Positions 11,401 to 23,439 of a stretch of 64,000 nucleotides of DNA are shown here, one piece after another. The position numbers and the translations under genes are program-made. The notes below the pieces were generated by a model. It saw only the letters and a list, made by a program, of their open reading frames with translations. It was not told the origin of the DNA and made no database searches. Each line of letters starts with the position of its first letter. Positions within the stretch are counted from its first letter, which is position 1. The stretch spans positions 16,414,354-16,478,353 of the forward strand of contig OX235272.1 of the NCBI GenBank assembly GCA_944472155.2. The letters run 5' to 3'. This DNA is from Trichobilharzia szidati (lineage: Eukaryota; Platyhelminthes; Trematoda; Strigeidida; Schistosomatidae).

Positions 11401-13040
11401 AGCCAACAAAATCCGTACAAACGAATACTTACATTACATTGTTTTGTTTGGTTAGGTCGGTAAGGTCTTTTGTCTTACAGAGCTTGTCTCTGAGTAAGTT
11501 TCTAAGTTTAAATGCCAACCGATTTCCTGTTTCATTGAGAATTCGGCTTAGGCTTTCAGATATCCGCTTCTTCTTTGGTAAAACCATAGATGCCTTGAAT
11601 TGTTTTCTTATTTATTTTGTCGTCAGTAGTATCACTACTACTTTTCCTTTTCTTATGAACTTTTATAATATTCAAGATGAAATTTGTCGAGTAGTTATTT
11701 AGCGCCAACGCTGCTTCTGTCTGTTTCATTTCACTATTTAATTGGAGTTATCTTTCGGCATGTTAGACAATTAACCAAGATAATGATGGATGAGATGAAT
11801 TGAAGTCTAAATGTCTATTAGAGTACATTGGCGCACTAGTGCACAGTCCACCTTCTTCAGTTCGTTTTATTTTACAATCAAACACAGCTAATTTTCTATG
11901 TTCATTTTCTGATTCAAATGTAGATTTTATTTCTTCTACTGTTGAGTTTATATGTGTGTTTTTAAAACTGTGAAACTGTCATCCACATATCTCTATTACA
12001 CCGTCGACTACGTAATAAAATAAAAATGCTTAATTGATGCTAGAGCTCTTATCCTATTCAGCATCACTAATCTGGTCTTTATAGTTTCACAAAGCACTCT
12101 TTCAAAAACAAAATACAATTCGATGTCTGAACTTGCAGTGAGCTTAGTTGTTGCAGTGCTTGACCTAACTGAATTTATTTGCAATAACAGAGGTGATTGG
12201 TAACTCAGGATGTGAAGGGATGTTGTTAAATGTCCTTTCACCTTGTGCATTTCATCGGGATTGTTACATCACCAAGTTTAAGAAGAAAATTAGTGCTGGA
12301 AGTGTCAGAAAATTTGTTTCTGAAATATCTACAATCAGACAACAGAAAAGAAACTCATCTAATATGAAATTATATTCCACCATACTGCTCAAATCCTACT
12401 GTTACTGTGAACGAATTCCAGAAGTTCTCGAATAGGTAGAAACATAACATAAAGTAACAGAAATTCATAGGTAAGTCTGGGGATGAAAATCGTCTTATAT
12501 TCTCTAAGCCCCAAAGAAAAAGTGGAACTAGTGCAGAAGATTGCAGTGTTCGAAGAACGTAAAACCAATTTCCTGGAGCATACCTCCTGACAGTTATGCA
12601 AATATTAAGGTACAGGTTCATTCATGAATTGATCATAATGGGTTCGGATGACTGCGAAACGCTAAATTATCAAATTTCACTTTGAGGTGAAAACTTAATC
12701 TTGGCATGTTTCAGGCAGTCTATGAAACATTTGTCTAGTTGCATTTAATATAGGTACATATTTTAAACAAATTAATTCATTTCTATCATACCTGACGTAA
12801 TTTGTTCAAAATTTAATTATCATTTGGACCTTATTTTGATGATTTTTGCGACTTTAACTCTTGACTGAAAACGATGACAGTAATTGCTTCATTCTTTTTA
12901 AACTGCGATAAAAACTAGTGAGAAATCCCTTGATGACTGGTCAGCATATTTCTCATCGGAGTAGTACCACCTCTCTGACTGCATCACTGGATGACACAAT
13001 TTCGAGTTCCTAAGGTGGTGTCTTTCCTATCTAGGTTCAC
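11401..13040. other. Intron sequence, no gene recognised
   Basis: Short overlapping ORFs on both strands, none with a domain. At 12,363-12,412 the words GAAATTATATTCCACCATAC and TGCTCAAATCCTAC resemble the PLE end repeat at 2,021-2,060. Confidence 0.4.
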
Positions 13041-13570
13041 TTATTATTATTATTGCTATTATTACTCCGTGAAGTTTCGAGTAGGAGACAAAGCTTCAAA
13101 TATCCACCACTGTTTTCAGTTGTCTGTAAGATTCTTCCTTCCTCTTTTGTTCTGAGTTGTTTGCAGGCATATAGCACTAAATAAATGTAACTTTCCTTCC
13201 TTTTCAATTGAGTCTTGCTGTTATTATCCTGAAGAAGACTGGTTTCCAATCCATAAGAGTCTTGGATGGTGTTGGTGACATCATGGTAGCAGCTCCCTCA
13301 CTGTGCTCGTGGTTGTCATTTCTGGTTGACTGGGGTAGATTACTCACTGGCAAGTTAACAATTTGGGCAGTCCATTTCCATTCCATCTGCCTTCGCAGAT
13401 TCTTATCAGTTCTGTACCGCATTTTCCCATCTATTTGACAATCTCAGCAGCCTTTGCAACTTCAAACATTGAGCTAACATACCATGTCTCGATGCGTAGT
13501 TTTTCTTTCATCGACAGAAGAGGACACAATGACTGGTTGGTTTTTCGAAGACTCATGATCACACGTCATT
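13041..13570 (-). mobile_element. RTE-clade LINE endonuclease fragment
   Basis: Minus-strand frames give pieces of the apurinic-type endonuclease: TWYVSSMFEVAKAAEIV near 13,450-13,500 (compare TWNVRTMYEIGKAAQIA in the copy at 45,398) and MMSPTPSKTLMDWKPVFFRI at about 13,215-13,290 (compare MMSPTATKALMQWEAISPRI). Frames shift between the pieces. The catalytic N of TWN is Y here, so the copy is dead. ORFs on the plus strand are shadows. Confidence 0.65.
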
Positions 13571-14639
13571 CTGTCCCTGTGATTCCAATGAAGAATCATA
13601 ATTTTTTATAGTCTTTCTGTGTTCTGAAGTATCTGTAGCATCTGGATTGATTTTCCGGGATATGGCCACCAGTTTCACTCTGAAAGTGGATTTGATGATT
13701 AATAGCACTCTTCAGAAAGCTTTATCTGCAATGTCAATGATATTGATGTAACCTTTGACATTCAAGTTAGCACTACTCAATATTATAGTTGCAAACCTTA
13801 CTTCTAGGTTATTCAGAAGACAACTAATTTCACATGAGATTGTAATAAGATTAAACGGTATCACGCATCAATGTGTTGTCCATGATGCTAACTTAATTCT
13901 GCTGAATGTCTCCAACCGTCCAGCGTTAACTCGAATTGCCCTGAAACGGTATATCTCTCACAAATGATGGTCAAATACCAGTACTCACCAATAGAATTAG
14001 TTCCCGAAGTAAGTATGGACTAGGCAGCACAAAACTGGTCACTCCTTCGTGTTAATCAATGAATCTGTAAATGAAGATACTCTTTTATTAATTCGCAAGC
14101 GTCGGTTTTCAAGGATTTGAATGATTTCAAGAGTGGTAAACAGCTGAATTCACTTGGGAAACCATTGAAATCAACAGAGTAATGGACAGCTGAGTTCGAC
14201 GCCTAGTTGGTCCATAGATAAGCACAGCTAAAGTATCCCAAACAAGGAAGAAACAACTGTCTAATGACCCTGGTGTGTGTGTCAATGTTCTTTCCCAATT
14301 CTATTGTAAATTTAAGTCTAACCTTATGACGAAATTTCGTCTGTCTTAGTTCATAACTAACTCTGCATCATGTTACCTGTTCTTACTTTCCAGGTCTTTT
14401 CACTAACATGGAAACACGTAACTACATGATTTTGGTAAGTGAAAGCGGAGAGGATTTGTTGAACTCCATCTTTTGCTTGTGTACGCATGCATGCATGTAT
14501 GCATAAGCCTTCATCACTAAGTGTGACTGGTCACATTTGAACATTTCAAACAAATGACTGATTGGTGAACAAACAATATACCTTTCGATAACTTCTTCAT
14601 GAGGTTCCACAGTTATTTTTCGCCTTAAATTAAGAATCC
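13571..14639. other. Intron sequence, nothing recognised
   Basis: No domain-bearing frame and no repeat that I can place. Short ORFs at 13,755 and 14,422 are unsupported. Confidence 0.4.
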
Positions 14640-14770
14640 CCATTGAGACATAAAAACAAAACATTCAGAGGAGTAAATTCCATATTCGACGATTTCATTT
14701 TCATAACTGCACAATCATATATATATAGATATATATTCGTTGTATCCTCCTGAAGAGACTCCTTACTAAC
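14640..14770 (-). mobile_element. Penelope-like element 3' end sequence
   Basis: The words AATCCCCATTGAGACATA, then CATTCAGAGGAG and GACGATTTCATTTTC, with ATAACTGCACAATC, match the sequence next to the PLE at 54,695-54,780 (AATCCCCATTGAGTCATA, CATTCAGCGAAGAG, GTACAATCGCAT) and at 62,945-63,003. No coding part is attached here. Confidence 0.5.
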
Positions 14771-15358
14771 GGGGCGAAAACTGTGATAATTAAGATACTG
14801 TCCTGTCCAGGTAGGTTTTCTATGAATAGAATGACGATAGATAATAACAATCAGTTTTTTCTTGTGTGTGTGTGTTAAAGTTTGACAGTGCGTGGAAATA
14901 CTAAAGTGCTATAATATAATCATTATAATAAAGGTTTTTGTATTTCCCAATGAATGAAAAACAAAACGATATTGTTTTTACTGACGTTTCGCTATTTAAT
15001 GCTAATAGCTTTATCAAAGTATTATTAAACCGGAATTTACAAAATCTCAGCATATATATAACAAACAGTTAGGGGGTGAGAAAATAGACATAGGTCAAGT
15101 TAAAGGGACATATTGAAAGTAAAAATAGCGATGAAGATAACTATACCAAATAACAAAGGTAATAGTATGTCTGTTATGATATCGAAAAAAGAAAGAAAAG
15201 TTTACTAACTTGATCATCGTTCGTCTGTCTGGGGCATTTTTTTAGTTGTTAAGTTGGTGAATTGGTAAAGATAACAAAATCATCATGTGTAGATTGTTGG
15301 ATTTGATAAGTGTATGAGATTATAAAAGCAGCGTGTGTTTACATAATGAAAGTGCTTA
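14771..15358 (-). mobile_element. Probable 3' untranslated part of the PLE at 15,359
   Basis: AT-rich, without ORFs. TGACGTTTCGCTATTTAATG at about 14,982 recalls the TGACGTTTCGAGCACAATTT word of the PLE terminal repeat at 30,461. It sits directly 3' of the PLE coding fragment on the minus strand. Confidence 0.35.
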
Positions 15359-16440
15359 TCACATTCGTGTTGGTTTTGTCACTTGATGGGGGGGAGGGAG
15401 GTGTTGTAACCAGGTCAGATTCTGTTTTAGTCCATCATTCCTATTCAGGCAATTTTGATTCCACTTAATATGAAGTGCTTCTGATATTAAACGTTCTTTG
15501 TGATTTCTGAAGTTTTTCTGGATTATTTCAACATTGTCAAAATCAATTTTGTGGCCTGATTCTATGGCATGTAGACCTATGGCTGATGATTTTTCAAGTC
15601 TTTGTAGTTCAACAGGATTCTTCGGCGGTCGAAGAGATGCTCTACGGTGTTCATTTCTTCTGATTTTGATTTCTCGAGAAGTTTGTCCGATGTATATCGC
15701 ATCACATTCTAAGCATTTTATCTTATAGACACAATTAGATAGCGAATCTTTAGGGATTTGGTCTTTTATATGGACAAGGTTGCTTTGAAGTGTGTCTGAT
15801 GTTTTGAAGAAAACTCTAATATCGAGCTGATTGAGTACTCTTCTGATATCGTCTGATGTCTCTTCTCTATATGGAATGACGACTGTTGATGTCCATGTTT
15901 TCGGGATGCGTTTTCGGCCATACTTGATGTCTGTGTTGATTTTGTTGATGAAGTTCCATGGGTAGTTGTTTTGCTTGAGAGTTTCAGTAATGTTTGATAT
16001 TTCTTCTTCTTTTTCTTTCTCGTCGGTTATCAGAGAGTGTGCTCGTCTAAGAAGACTTGAAACAACTGAAATCTTTGCGCTGATGGGGTGTGATGACTTG
16101 AAGTCTAAATATTTATTTGAGTGGGTTTTCTTCCTGAATATGGATATACTAAAATGTCCGTTTTCCTTTCTCTTAACTAGGCAGTCTAGAAATGGTAGTT
16201 CACCGATGTCTGATTCTGCTTCCGAAGTGAATTGGATTCTGGGACATACACAGTTTATTTTCTCCAGGAATGAATTGTGTAGATCTCGTTTTAGTACTAC
16301 AAAAGTATCATCCACATATCTTAACCATATTTTAGGAGTGAGTATGCTTGAAAAGATGTTATTTTCGAATTTATTCATGAAAAGGTCGGCGACTATAATA
16401 TTGGTGTATAGGATTATGAGGCACAATCGATTAGATATTT
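15359..16440 (-). mobile_element. Penelope-like element: C-terminal RT plus GIY-YIG endonuclease, 5'-truncated
   Basis: One open minus-strand frame of 355 codons. Residues 1-20 keep the tail of the RT B motif (IVADLFMNKFE). The active-site box YVDD is at 37-40 and the FLD motif at 80-82. The GIY-YIG nuclease begins near residue 233 (VYKIKC), has YIG at 245-247, a basic helix with R251 and the EH pair near 259-260, and ends near 340. PLEs copy their RNA with this RT and nick DNA with the GIY-YIG domain. The N-terminal half of the RT is absent and the 5' break falls just before the B motif, so this copy is not autonomous. The uninterrupted frame suggests a fairly young insertion. It lies in the large intron of the EGF-like gene, antisense to it. 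Confidence 0.85.
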
Positions 16441-16735
16441 GAATGAATAACTAAATAAATAGACAGAGGTCAACCTAAAGTTCATTAGATATGTGTGTGA
16501 AGTATATTATTGGAGAATAACGTACATTAGGAAATGTGATAATGTGAATATTATAAATGGCGGAGACAAAGGATGAGTGAAATGTTGTCAAAATAGTAGC
16601 CTAGATAAAATGTGAAAATATGATAACATAAAATGAAATAAATTCTAAAAAATCGAATATGGAATAGAGATGGATAACAAAGTTGTTGTGTGAATCACAT
16701 AGTAAAATCAAGACCATGGGGTAACGAAAGAGATC
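16441..16735. other. Intron sequence, nothing recognised
   Basis: AT-rich, no open frame or repeat identified. Confidence 0.4.
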
Positions 16736-17100
16736 GTACAAACATTTTCTGTGCACAAAGTTCTGGCTTTATGTTATGTATTGCTAAAGCCTCTGCTATA
16801 CAAAGCAAATGCAAACGTGTCCCTTTCAGCAAACTTTATCGGACTTTGTAGACAATATTAAACGATGTGTCAGATGCCGCGTTATCAGTATCTACAATGT
16901 GTTGTTATATCGATGAATTAATACCTTTACGTTCTCCTTTGCTCAGCCAAACTGCAAGGTGCTCTCGAACACTGGGGGATATGCTTCTCGACGAACGTCC
17001 TGTGTAGCTAACTCCACAAGAGCAGGTGAACATATACATACACGTAGAATTAGACAATCGAGGTAACATTTGCCTGACACTAAGGTGCACCAGTGGACGG
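16736..17100 (-). mobile_element. Penelope-like element GIY-YIG fragment
   Basis: The minus strand reads CMYMFTCSCGVSYTGRSSRS, then REHLAVWLSKGERKG. This matches CIYQFTCSCGARYVGRTQRS and TEHLPTWFYKGENR of the copy at 55,225. The CSCG...Y.GR..RS core of this schistosome PLE subfamily is present. Beyond it the frame breaks, although further downstream (about 16,740-16,820) GIY-YIG C-terminal words are still visible. A different subfamily from the copy at 15,359. Confidence 0.7.
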
Positions 17101-17780
17101 CCAGAGTAGGTTGTTCGTAGGAGTTTCCTTCGCTGAATTCTTTGTTTCTAAGTTATTTATCCATAATAATTAGAGGATTATTGCTATTAACAACATTACT
17201 GTTTTCTTAAATAATACTGAATCAACAATATCGATAGATTACCGCACCGTAAATATCAGATAAAGTAAGAAAAATTATAGAGAATTTATGAATGTACATA
17301 TTCGAAAGCAGATCAGGGTATCAATAGTGTCTTTACCTGATTCCTTTGTCTGCAGTGTTTTGGTTGTTTAAAGCGAATTGCATTGACTTGTGTTACTGTA
17401 AGTGTTCAGTACCAAGAGGCTTTTAATAATTTATCTGCTACCTGATAGATGACAGGAAAGGATTCCTCAATGCAACCTTTTTAGACCAGGTTATCGAATA
17501 TCGAATTGTTGATGATTTAAAAATTTATTTTATATTCTATTTGCATTTCCAGAGTAGCATAGGGCCTGAAGCTTGAGCTTATGTAGATATATATAATCTA
17601 CATTCTTTAGCAAATCACTGAGCGTATGATTTTGGTTCACATTAAACTACATGAAATATAATTCTCAAAATACACATTATTCTGTTGCTAATGCAGTAAT
17701 GAACTGTGGGAATACCATTAAATACAATTATTCTTACTGTCAGAATAATATTCCGATGGAACGCATTGTATCACAGCACC
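17101..17780. other. Intron sequence, nothing recognised
   Basis: AT-rich, no domain-bearing ORF. Confidence 0.4.
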
Positions 17781-17784
17781 ACAG

Positions 17785-18160
17785 TTACAGTTGGAATTCA
17801 TCAGCGATTGGATCAAGTCCTAGTGGCTGAAAGGCATACCCACTTACCTTGTAACTGGTATGTCGTGGGTTCGGACTCCGGTGGATGCCTACTGTTGAGG
17901 AGTCCCAAACTAGAACGAAACAGCTGTACAGTTCAACCTGTATTTCAACATAGACTTCTTCAGGACAAGACACAAGTTTAAAAAACTTTCGAAAACACAG
18001 CAGTATTGCATTGCGTGTTCATCCTAGTTAGGTACTTCTAAGGAGAGTGCACCTGTCAACCACCATGGACTGGACCTAGGACCTTGAGTCTACATGACCA
18101 GGGCTATGACCAGTCATTCAGTGGACTGAAATTCCAATTTCCCTCAGTTCGCCTCATTGT
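17785..18160 (+). repeat. Sm-alpha-like SINE with degenerate hammerhead ribozyme
   Basis: A B-box-like GGTTCGGACTCC at 17,868 precedes CTGTTGAGGAGTCCCAAAC TAGAACGAAACAG at 17,892-17,923. The hammerhead stem II has one broken pair (GTCC against GAAC) and CUGA is CUGU, so the ribozyme is probably inactive. The following sequence to about 18,150 looks like a second short repeat. Confidence 0.55.
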
Positions 18161-18238
18161 TTGCATTGTTTCTCATAACTTTCTTTTCGCTTGACAATAA
18201 TGATAATTAAATATATGCTTTACTTATAATACTGACAG

Positions 18239-18342
18239 GCGTTCATTATAATAGGCTTATTATTATGGCTGATTGGTATTCTTGTCATTGGTTTGATTTG
18301 CTATCGTCGGCGACGTAATCAGAAAGCATCAGTGCGTAAAAG
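18239..18342 (+). CDS. EGF-like membrane protein gene, transmembrane exon
   Basis: Acceptor ACTGACAG|GCG and donor AAAAG|GTGAGT bracket 104 bases. Read in phase 0 they encode a hydrophobic run of about 21 residues (AFIIIGLLLWLIGILV...) ending in CYRRRRNQK. A helix followed at once by a basic stop-transfer cluster is what a type I single-pass protein shows, with the EGF side outside. The exon ends in phase 2 and fits the tail exon at 21,443 exactly. The other two frames give no helix, so phase 0 is favoured. That conflicts with the phase-1 end at 3,202 and implies an unseen exon in the 15-kb intron. Confidence 0.75.
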
Positions 18343-18725
18343 GTGAGTAATGTTTATATATATGATGCTTTCTATGTAACAAGTAATAGTATTTCTCCAT
18401 ATTTCTCCTTGTAATGAACTGAATCTGTCATCTTACCACCTACATTATCCTGTTGAGATGTTGTAGACAGTCTCCAGTCCTGTTCACAGTTTACTGGTGA
18501 AATACTAAGTGTTTTAAACTGGCTGTAGGACTCACCATCGTGGGGCATCTTATTCAGTTTTTATCCGCTGGAGGAAATAGTCAAAAGACCTTCAGTGTGG
18601 AGTCTTCGATCCTGACCGATCAGCACTTAAGACTGAAATGTTAATTAATCTGCCGTCTTCATTTAAATAGGAAGTTATCGGTGATGCAAACATATCAGTA
18701 TCATGAGAGTATTTCATGACTCTTA
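18343..18725 (+). other. Intron sequence, nothing recognised
   Basis: No gene or named repeat. Confidence 0.4.
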
Positions 18726-19160
18726 AAGCACGGAATATACAGATTTGATCACAGGGAATAGTAAAAAGACGATTTCAACAAGGGAAACTGATGAATTATC
18801 CATTCCATGTAGACGTTTTGTATATGGACGTTTTCAGAATGTTGTCAACGTTTCTTTTCAGATGGACACCAAGGAAATGAAACGTTCCATCGGACTCAGC
18901 TTCAAGAGTGAAGTCGATGTTTTGTGGGCATTGTTGAAGGTTTGAAGTAAGTTTCCGAGGTCCAGGTTCTCATCGCAAACGATGAAAGTATCATCAGTGT
19001 ATCTCCTGTAAAGTTGGAGGCCAGTGATAGTCGATGACAAGAAGTTGTCTTCGATTCTGGCTATATACAGTTGGCCAAGAGAAGTCTCAGTGGAGAGCTC
19101 ACTGCTACGCTATCTGTTAGCCTGTAGATTTCGTCGTTGATACTGAAGGAGACATAGACG
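18726..19160 (-). mobile_element. Penelope-like element RT fragment
   Basis: Minus-strand readings give NDEIYRLTDSVAVSSPL (about 19,090-19,140; the RT motif read as DG.AMGSPL in intact copies). After a gap comes LYRRYTDDTFIVCDENL at about 18,960-19,010 and NNAHKTSTSLL. The active box is YTDD and the conserved glycines of the B motif are changed. Dead copy in an intron. Confidence 0.65.
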
Positions 19161-20597
19161 TTACAACGAACGGTATGCCAACATAACACGCTGCAGTTTA
19201 TAACGCAACTAGATTACAACTCATCCAAAGAGAATTCGGATTCAAAAGTATGCGCTTATCAGTTTTGTAAGGAGAGTTGTATTTACAAAGAAAACTAGTG
19301 ACTGCTAGGCGTTTATGATTATTATTCATTCCTTGGCTTCTGAATGGAACACAGTCCCTCGAAGACAATTCTGTATTGGACTCAGTGATCTGCAATCATT
19401 TTTACGTGACTAGACGACTGCGCACAGAAACTTCCATTTCCACTTCTCATCATCTCTTCCATGTCACTCTCCAACATCCAACTCGTTGCTTCCATTCGGC
19501 CTCCACTAGAGGGCTTAGTGTGTACTGTTATTCCGTAGCCTCTTCATCGAATGTTCAGTTCATCAACATGCCCTTCTGCATATTTGCTGAACAACAGTTT
19601 CCTTGCTGGTCCACTACACTGCCAAACTTCTTTGTTGTTAATTCTTTATAACCAGTCATTTGATCTTCGGTGTCGAGCAAGACGGACACATACTGACGAA
19701 AGTCTTCGGTAACCTCCAGAAAAACGTTTCTAGTGACATGCGAAGTCCTTGAATCATATTGAAGAACTGATTTGACATTAGTATTACGATATGAGTCATT
19801 GTTGCCTGTGAAAAGCACGTGCTATAAATTTAATTGATCTAGAAGAAAACTTTGTGTAGTAAATAGCAATCTAATCTGTCTGAAATTCAAAGTAAACCCT
19901 CGTATTCCTCATTTCTTTTCAAGCCCTTAGCGTTCGTCTTACTTCCACTGAAGACACCTTTCATCTTAGCCAGTTTAGTAATTAATTCTGATAGAATCTT
20001 CACTAGGGATTAATACAGTAGGGAAACTATTGAACTTAGACGTTTCTTATAAAAAGGCATTGATAGTTCAGTCATTAACCTGGATTCCATTGGTTCATGC
20101 ATTCCCAATATTACCTGTTGTCGGTTGCACAACTCCATCACACCTTTCAATGTGATTGGTGAATAACTTCCATTAGACCTCAATTCAATCCTTCCAGAGG
20201 TTATCGTTTCGCTTTGGAACCTTCATCTAAAAGATAACTACTACTGAGAATTTGGATGAAATAACACTGTGCAATGCTCAGTGATTCACTAGCTAGATGA
20301 TACTCCAGCTAGTTGAAAATTGTTTGTTAAATCATCAAAAAATGGTGTTAGTATGAAGTAAAGAAACAGAACCTGATTAGTTGGTCTGTGTAACAGAGAT
20401 CTTTGAGGTCTTCCTTTTCAGTCCAGTTGATCACTAGTTAACTCCAGCATAACAACAGTGTACCCAACTATCAAACGTCTGTTAACATGACCTGAAAAAG
20501 GCTTTTGAATACAATGACTACTACGGTTACATTTAAAGAGTGTCTTGTCTATGTCCAAGAATACATGAATAAATAAATAAATAAATGTTTGCCAACG
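19161..20597. other. Intron sequence of EGF-like gene up to the inverted-repeat boundary
   Basis: No gene recognised. About 19,430-19,520 may be another antisense RTE remnant (CTTCTCATCATCTCTTCCAT words). (AAAT)n at 20,564-20,586 lies just outside the inverted-repeat arm. Confidence 0.4.
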
Positions 20598-21442
20598 GAA
20601 TTATTTGTTGACAACTCGATGTGAAGACAGGCAAAGTACGTTTAACATATACTATAATCACAATTTGCACATCTCTTCAGCATTGCACTTCTCTACCTAT
20701 CTGTCATGTTTCCCATGAAGTTTTGCAAGCATCGTTCATTTCTTCTCTTCGCTATAAAAACCCACCTTTCCGCTTTTCGATATTCTTACAGATGACATAC
20801 TGATTTATGTATGAAGACATATACTACTTATAAGTCTTGTCAGTAGCACATATCACAACAGTAATTAAATAAGTAACGAATAGCTTTTGCAGATAATTCA
20901 TAATCAAGAAGAACAGAAATAATTGAAAGTGGGCCATGAAAAAGGCACATAGAATTTAGTGCCCACAAAATTGAGAACCGAGAATTGAAATCAACGCAAA
21001 GGCAGTAAAATAGGGTTGATACAATGTTTCCTGATGGATGGGAAACAATAATGTTCTCGGAATTCGAAGTGTTGACTCTCCTAATTTCTTCTTGCGACAA
21101 TCATGTTAGTAAGTATTGTTGTGCGAGTCAGGAAAGTGTTTCGTCAGTACAACCTATGCAAATAACTCCAAGTGAGCAAAAGCATGTTAGATAATACCTG
21201 TCCTTGACGTTTTGATGAACAACTGTATGCAGTAAGAGGGCAAGGCGCAGAAATCCATGAAAAAAGTACTTTGAATCACTCCTGATTTATTATTTCCCCT
21301 TTCGAATTTAATCCACTTTCTAAGGAACATTTGTTTTTTCATTTAAATGCGCAAAATAACCTTATGATAATCATTTTAGGTAATCAAACCTTCAGATTGA
21401 AAATTGAAAGTATTTTATGTAATATTTTGTATTAATTTGTAG

Positions 21443-21911
21443 CGCTTTATGGACAAATATCAGTTATGAACCAAGCTCATATCCAACTGAATGTTTATCA
21501 TCAACGGAATACTTCTTACCACAACATGAGAATGAAAACCATCATGATACAATGAAATTTTCACCAAACAATAATACTTTTCATCATTCATTAAGGAGAA
21601 CTTCACCAAAAAGTGCACTGAGAAATTCATCTACTTTACCACGACTTCCAAATAATGAACATTTTGTTCAACGTCGATCAGTACGTTATACACGTCCATC
21701 AAATGCGATGTCTAGATTACGTTTTGGTACAATCTCTTACACACCAGTAACTAGTCCTTCACTTTCAATGTACACTCAACGTTCTACTTTGTCACCATCT
21801 GAAAGTTGTCTACAAACAGCGGATACCTATGAAGAATTAACTTGTTGTTTAAATGATCATGTAAATTGGAAGAGCAATCAAGAAACACCTAAATTAACAA
21901 CTTTTCAATAA
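21443..21911 (+). CDS. EGF-like membrane protein gene, last exon (cytoplasmic tail)
   Basis: The acceptor TTTGTAG|C supplies the third base of a split Ser codon from 18,342. The exon encodes 156 residues ending TTFQ and a stop at 21,909-21,911. It starts ALWTNISYEPSSYPTECLSS and is rich in Ser, Asn, Pro and His, with RRTSPKSALR, RLPNNEHFVQRRS and YTRPSNAMSR, typical of a disordered basic cytoplasmic tail with possible phosphorylation sites. No catalytic domain is seen. A poly(A) signal follows at 22,078. A near-identical copy lies inverted at 61,616-62,090. Confidence 0.8.
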
Positions 21912-22077
21912 TTTTTATTGTGTTCACTATCTGACTTGTCACCTTCAGTGGTATTTAAAAATTCTTCAGAAGAATTATCGGTGGTACTAGGAAGCGCTAC
22001 ATAAATACTTAAACTTCTAGGTTTTAAGTAAAACCCGTTTTTGTATAAAACTACTTTTCTTCCATGTTATTAGCTTG

Positions 22078-22083
22078 AATAAA
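22078..22083 (+). promoter_or_regulatory. Poly(A) signal AATAAA of the EGF-like gene
   Basis: First AATAAA after the stop, 167 bases downstream. Conserved in the inverted copy (61,444-61,449 as TTTATT). Confidence 0.6.
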
Positions 22084-22730
22084 ACCTCATCATTTCTCCT
22101 GAATGATGGCTTTTGTTTATAGAAGGTGCTTGAAACTTACTTACACTTGCGTAGTATATGTTAGTAGGGAAAGGAGAATCAAATGTGTTTTCGACCAGCC
22201 TCATACATCAGTGATTAGACTCTTCACTGTATTATTTTAAGAAGTGATATGTTATTCTGACCAAAAAGAGTCTACTAAGCCTTTCACTGCTCTGTTCAAG
22301 TTCAACAGATTGTAAGGCGTTAAATAACACTCACTCAAAGTGTTTTGTTTATATACAATGTAGAAATACCGGGAAAGTTGAACTTTAGACACCCTAAAGA
22401 TGTGAAGGAACCAATGATTTTGGAATGCTCAATCGCAGCAAGATAGGGGACCAGGCGAATGGTACTATATGCAATAGAAATGTCTGATGAAGTGTGGTGA
22501 TATCAGATAAGATGTCTGGTTAGCCTAAGCTTAGGTAGGGGAAGGTTAATGTTAAATTTGAATTATCGGAAGGTTAGGGTCACGTTAGGCATAGATTAGT
22601 TTTGGGATAGATTAGTGTTAGAGTTCAGTTAGAGAAAAATACCTTTCAAGGCCATGGCTACTTTTTGGGTAGTTGGCATTTTAGGACCTGTTGAATATCT
22701 CAAGCTTAACTTTGCCGAAATTTAAACTGC
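22084..22730. other. 3' flank, no gene
   Basis: Contains a stretch of repeated TTAGGGT/GATTAG-like words (22,500-22,630) that may belong to the following gypsy element. No ORF with support. Confidence 0.4.
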
Positions 22731-22734
22731 TAAA

Positions 22735-23411
22735 CTCCCCATCTTCTGGACACATCGTCCTGCAGCATGGTTCGGCCATGTAGAAGCTCTGTTCGCCCTC
22801 AGACACATACATTCACAAGACACCAAGGTAAACCTGGTAATTGTGAGTCTTCCCAAGAATGCCATGGAGGAGGTGTCTGACGTTCTCGAGGACCCGTTCC
22901 CCGACCTGTATGAGCGTCTCAAGCAGGCACTGATTGAGCTCGTTGCACTCACTGACCAACAGAAAGTGCAAGAAATTTTTCGAGATGTTCAGCTCGGTGA
23001 CAGAAAGCCCACTCAAATGTTACGACAGATGAAGCAGTTAGTCACTGATTTTACAATAGATAATGCCTTCTTAAAACAGGTTTGGTTACAAAGATTGCCT
23101 CAGACGATTCAGAGCATTTTAGCTCCGATCTACAGGTCCTTCTTACAGGAACTAGCCAAGGCAGCCAATAGAGCAGTGTAGGCTACTAGATCCAACATGA
23201 GCATTTCGGCTGCGGTAACCGATAATCCCGCTCAGACCAAGGACTCTTCTGCCGAGGGGTTATCAAGCTTCGATGCTCTGGCTCACATAACCGAGCTTTA
23301 CGAGGAGATATGTAGTATTAGACAAGAGATGAAAGCCAGAGGTTGCTTGGGTAGTCGCACCAACTTGACTCGTAATAGATCCTTTTCACGTGCTAGCAGT
23401 AGGCGTCGTTA
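22735..23411 (+). pseudogene. Ty3/gypsy-type gag, broken by one stop
   Basis: The plus strand is open from the RPAAWFGHVEALFALRHIHS region, through NAMEEVSDVLEDPFPDLYER and LGDRKPTQMLRQMKQLV, to LKQVWLQRLPQTIQSIL. This is the capsid-like core of gypsy gag (the GDRKPSQLLRRM...LFLQRLP pattern is family-typical). A TAG at 23,179-23,181 interrupts it. The inverted copy has GAG there and reads through. The frame continues to SFSRASSRRR, a basic C-terminal tail that would normally bind RNA. No protease follows and the sequence jumps to RT at 23,450, so the element is internally deleted. Right-arm counterpart: 60,115-60,790. Confidence 0.75.
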
Positions 23412-23439
23412 GTCTCGAAATTCCTAGTGTTGCCTTTTC

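Noticed and set aside
15966..16442. 158-codon plus-strand ORF
   Set aside because: Exact antisense of the PLE coding frame at 15,359-16,440. No domain of its own.
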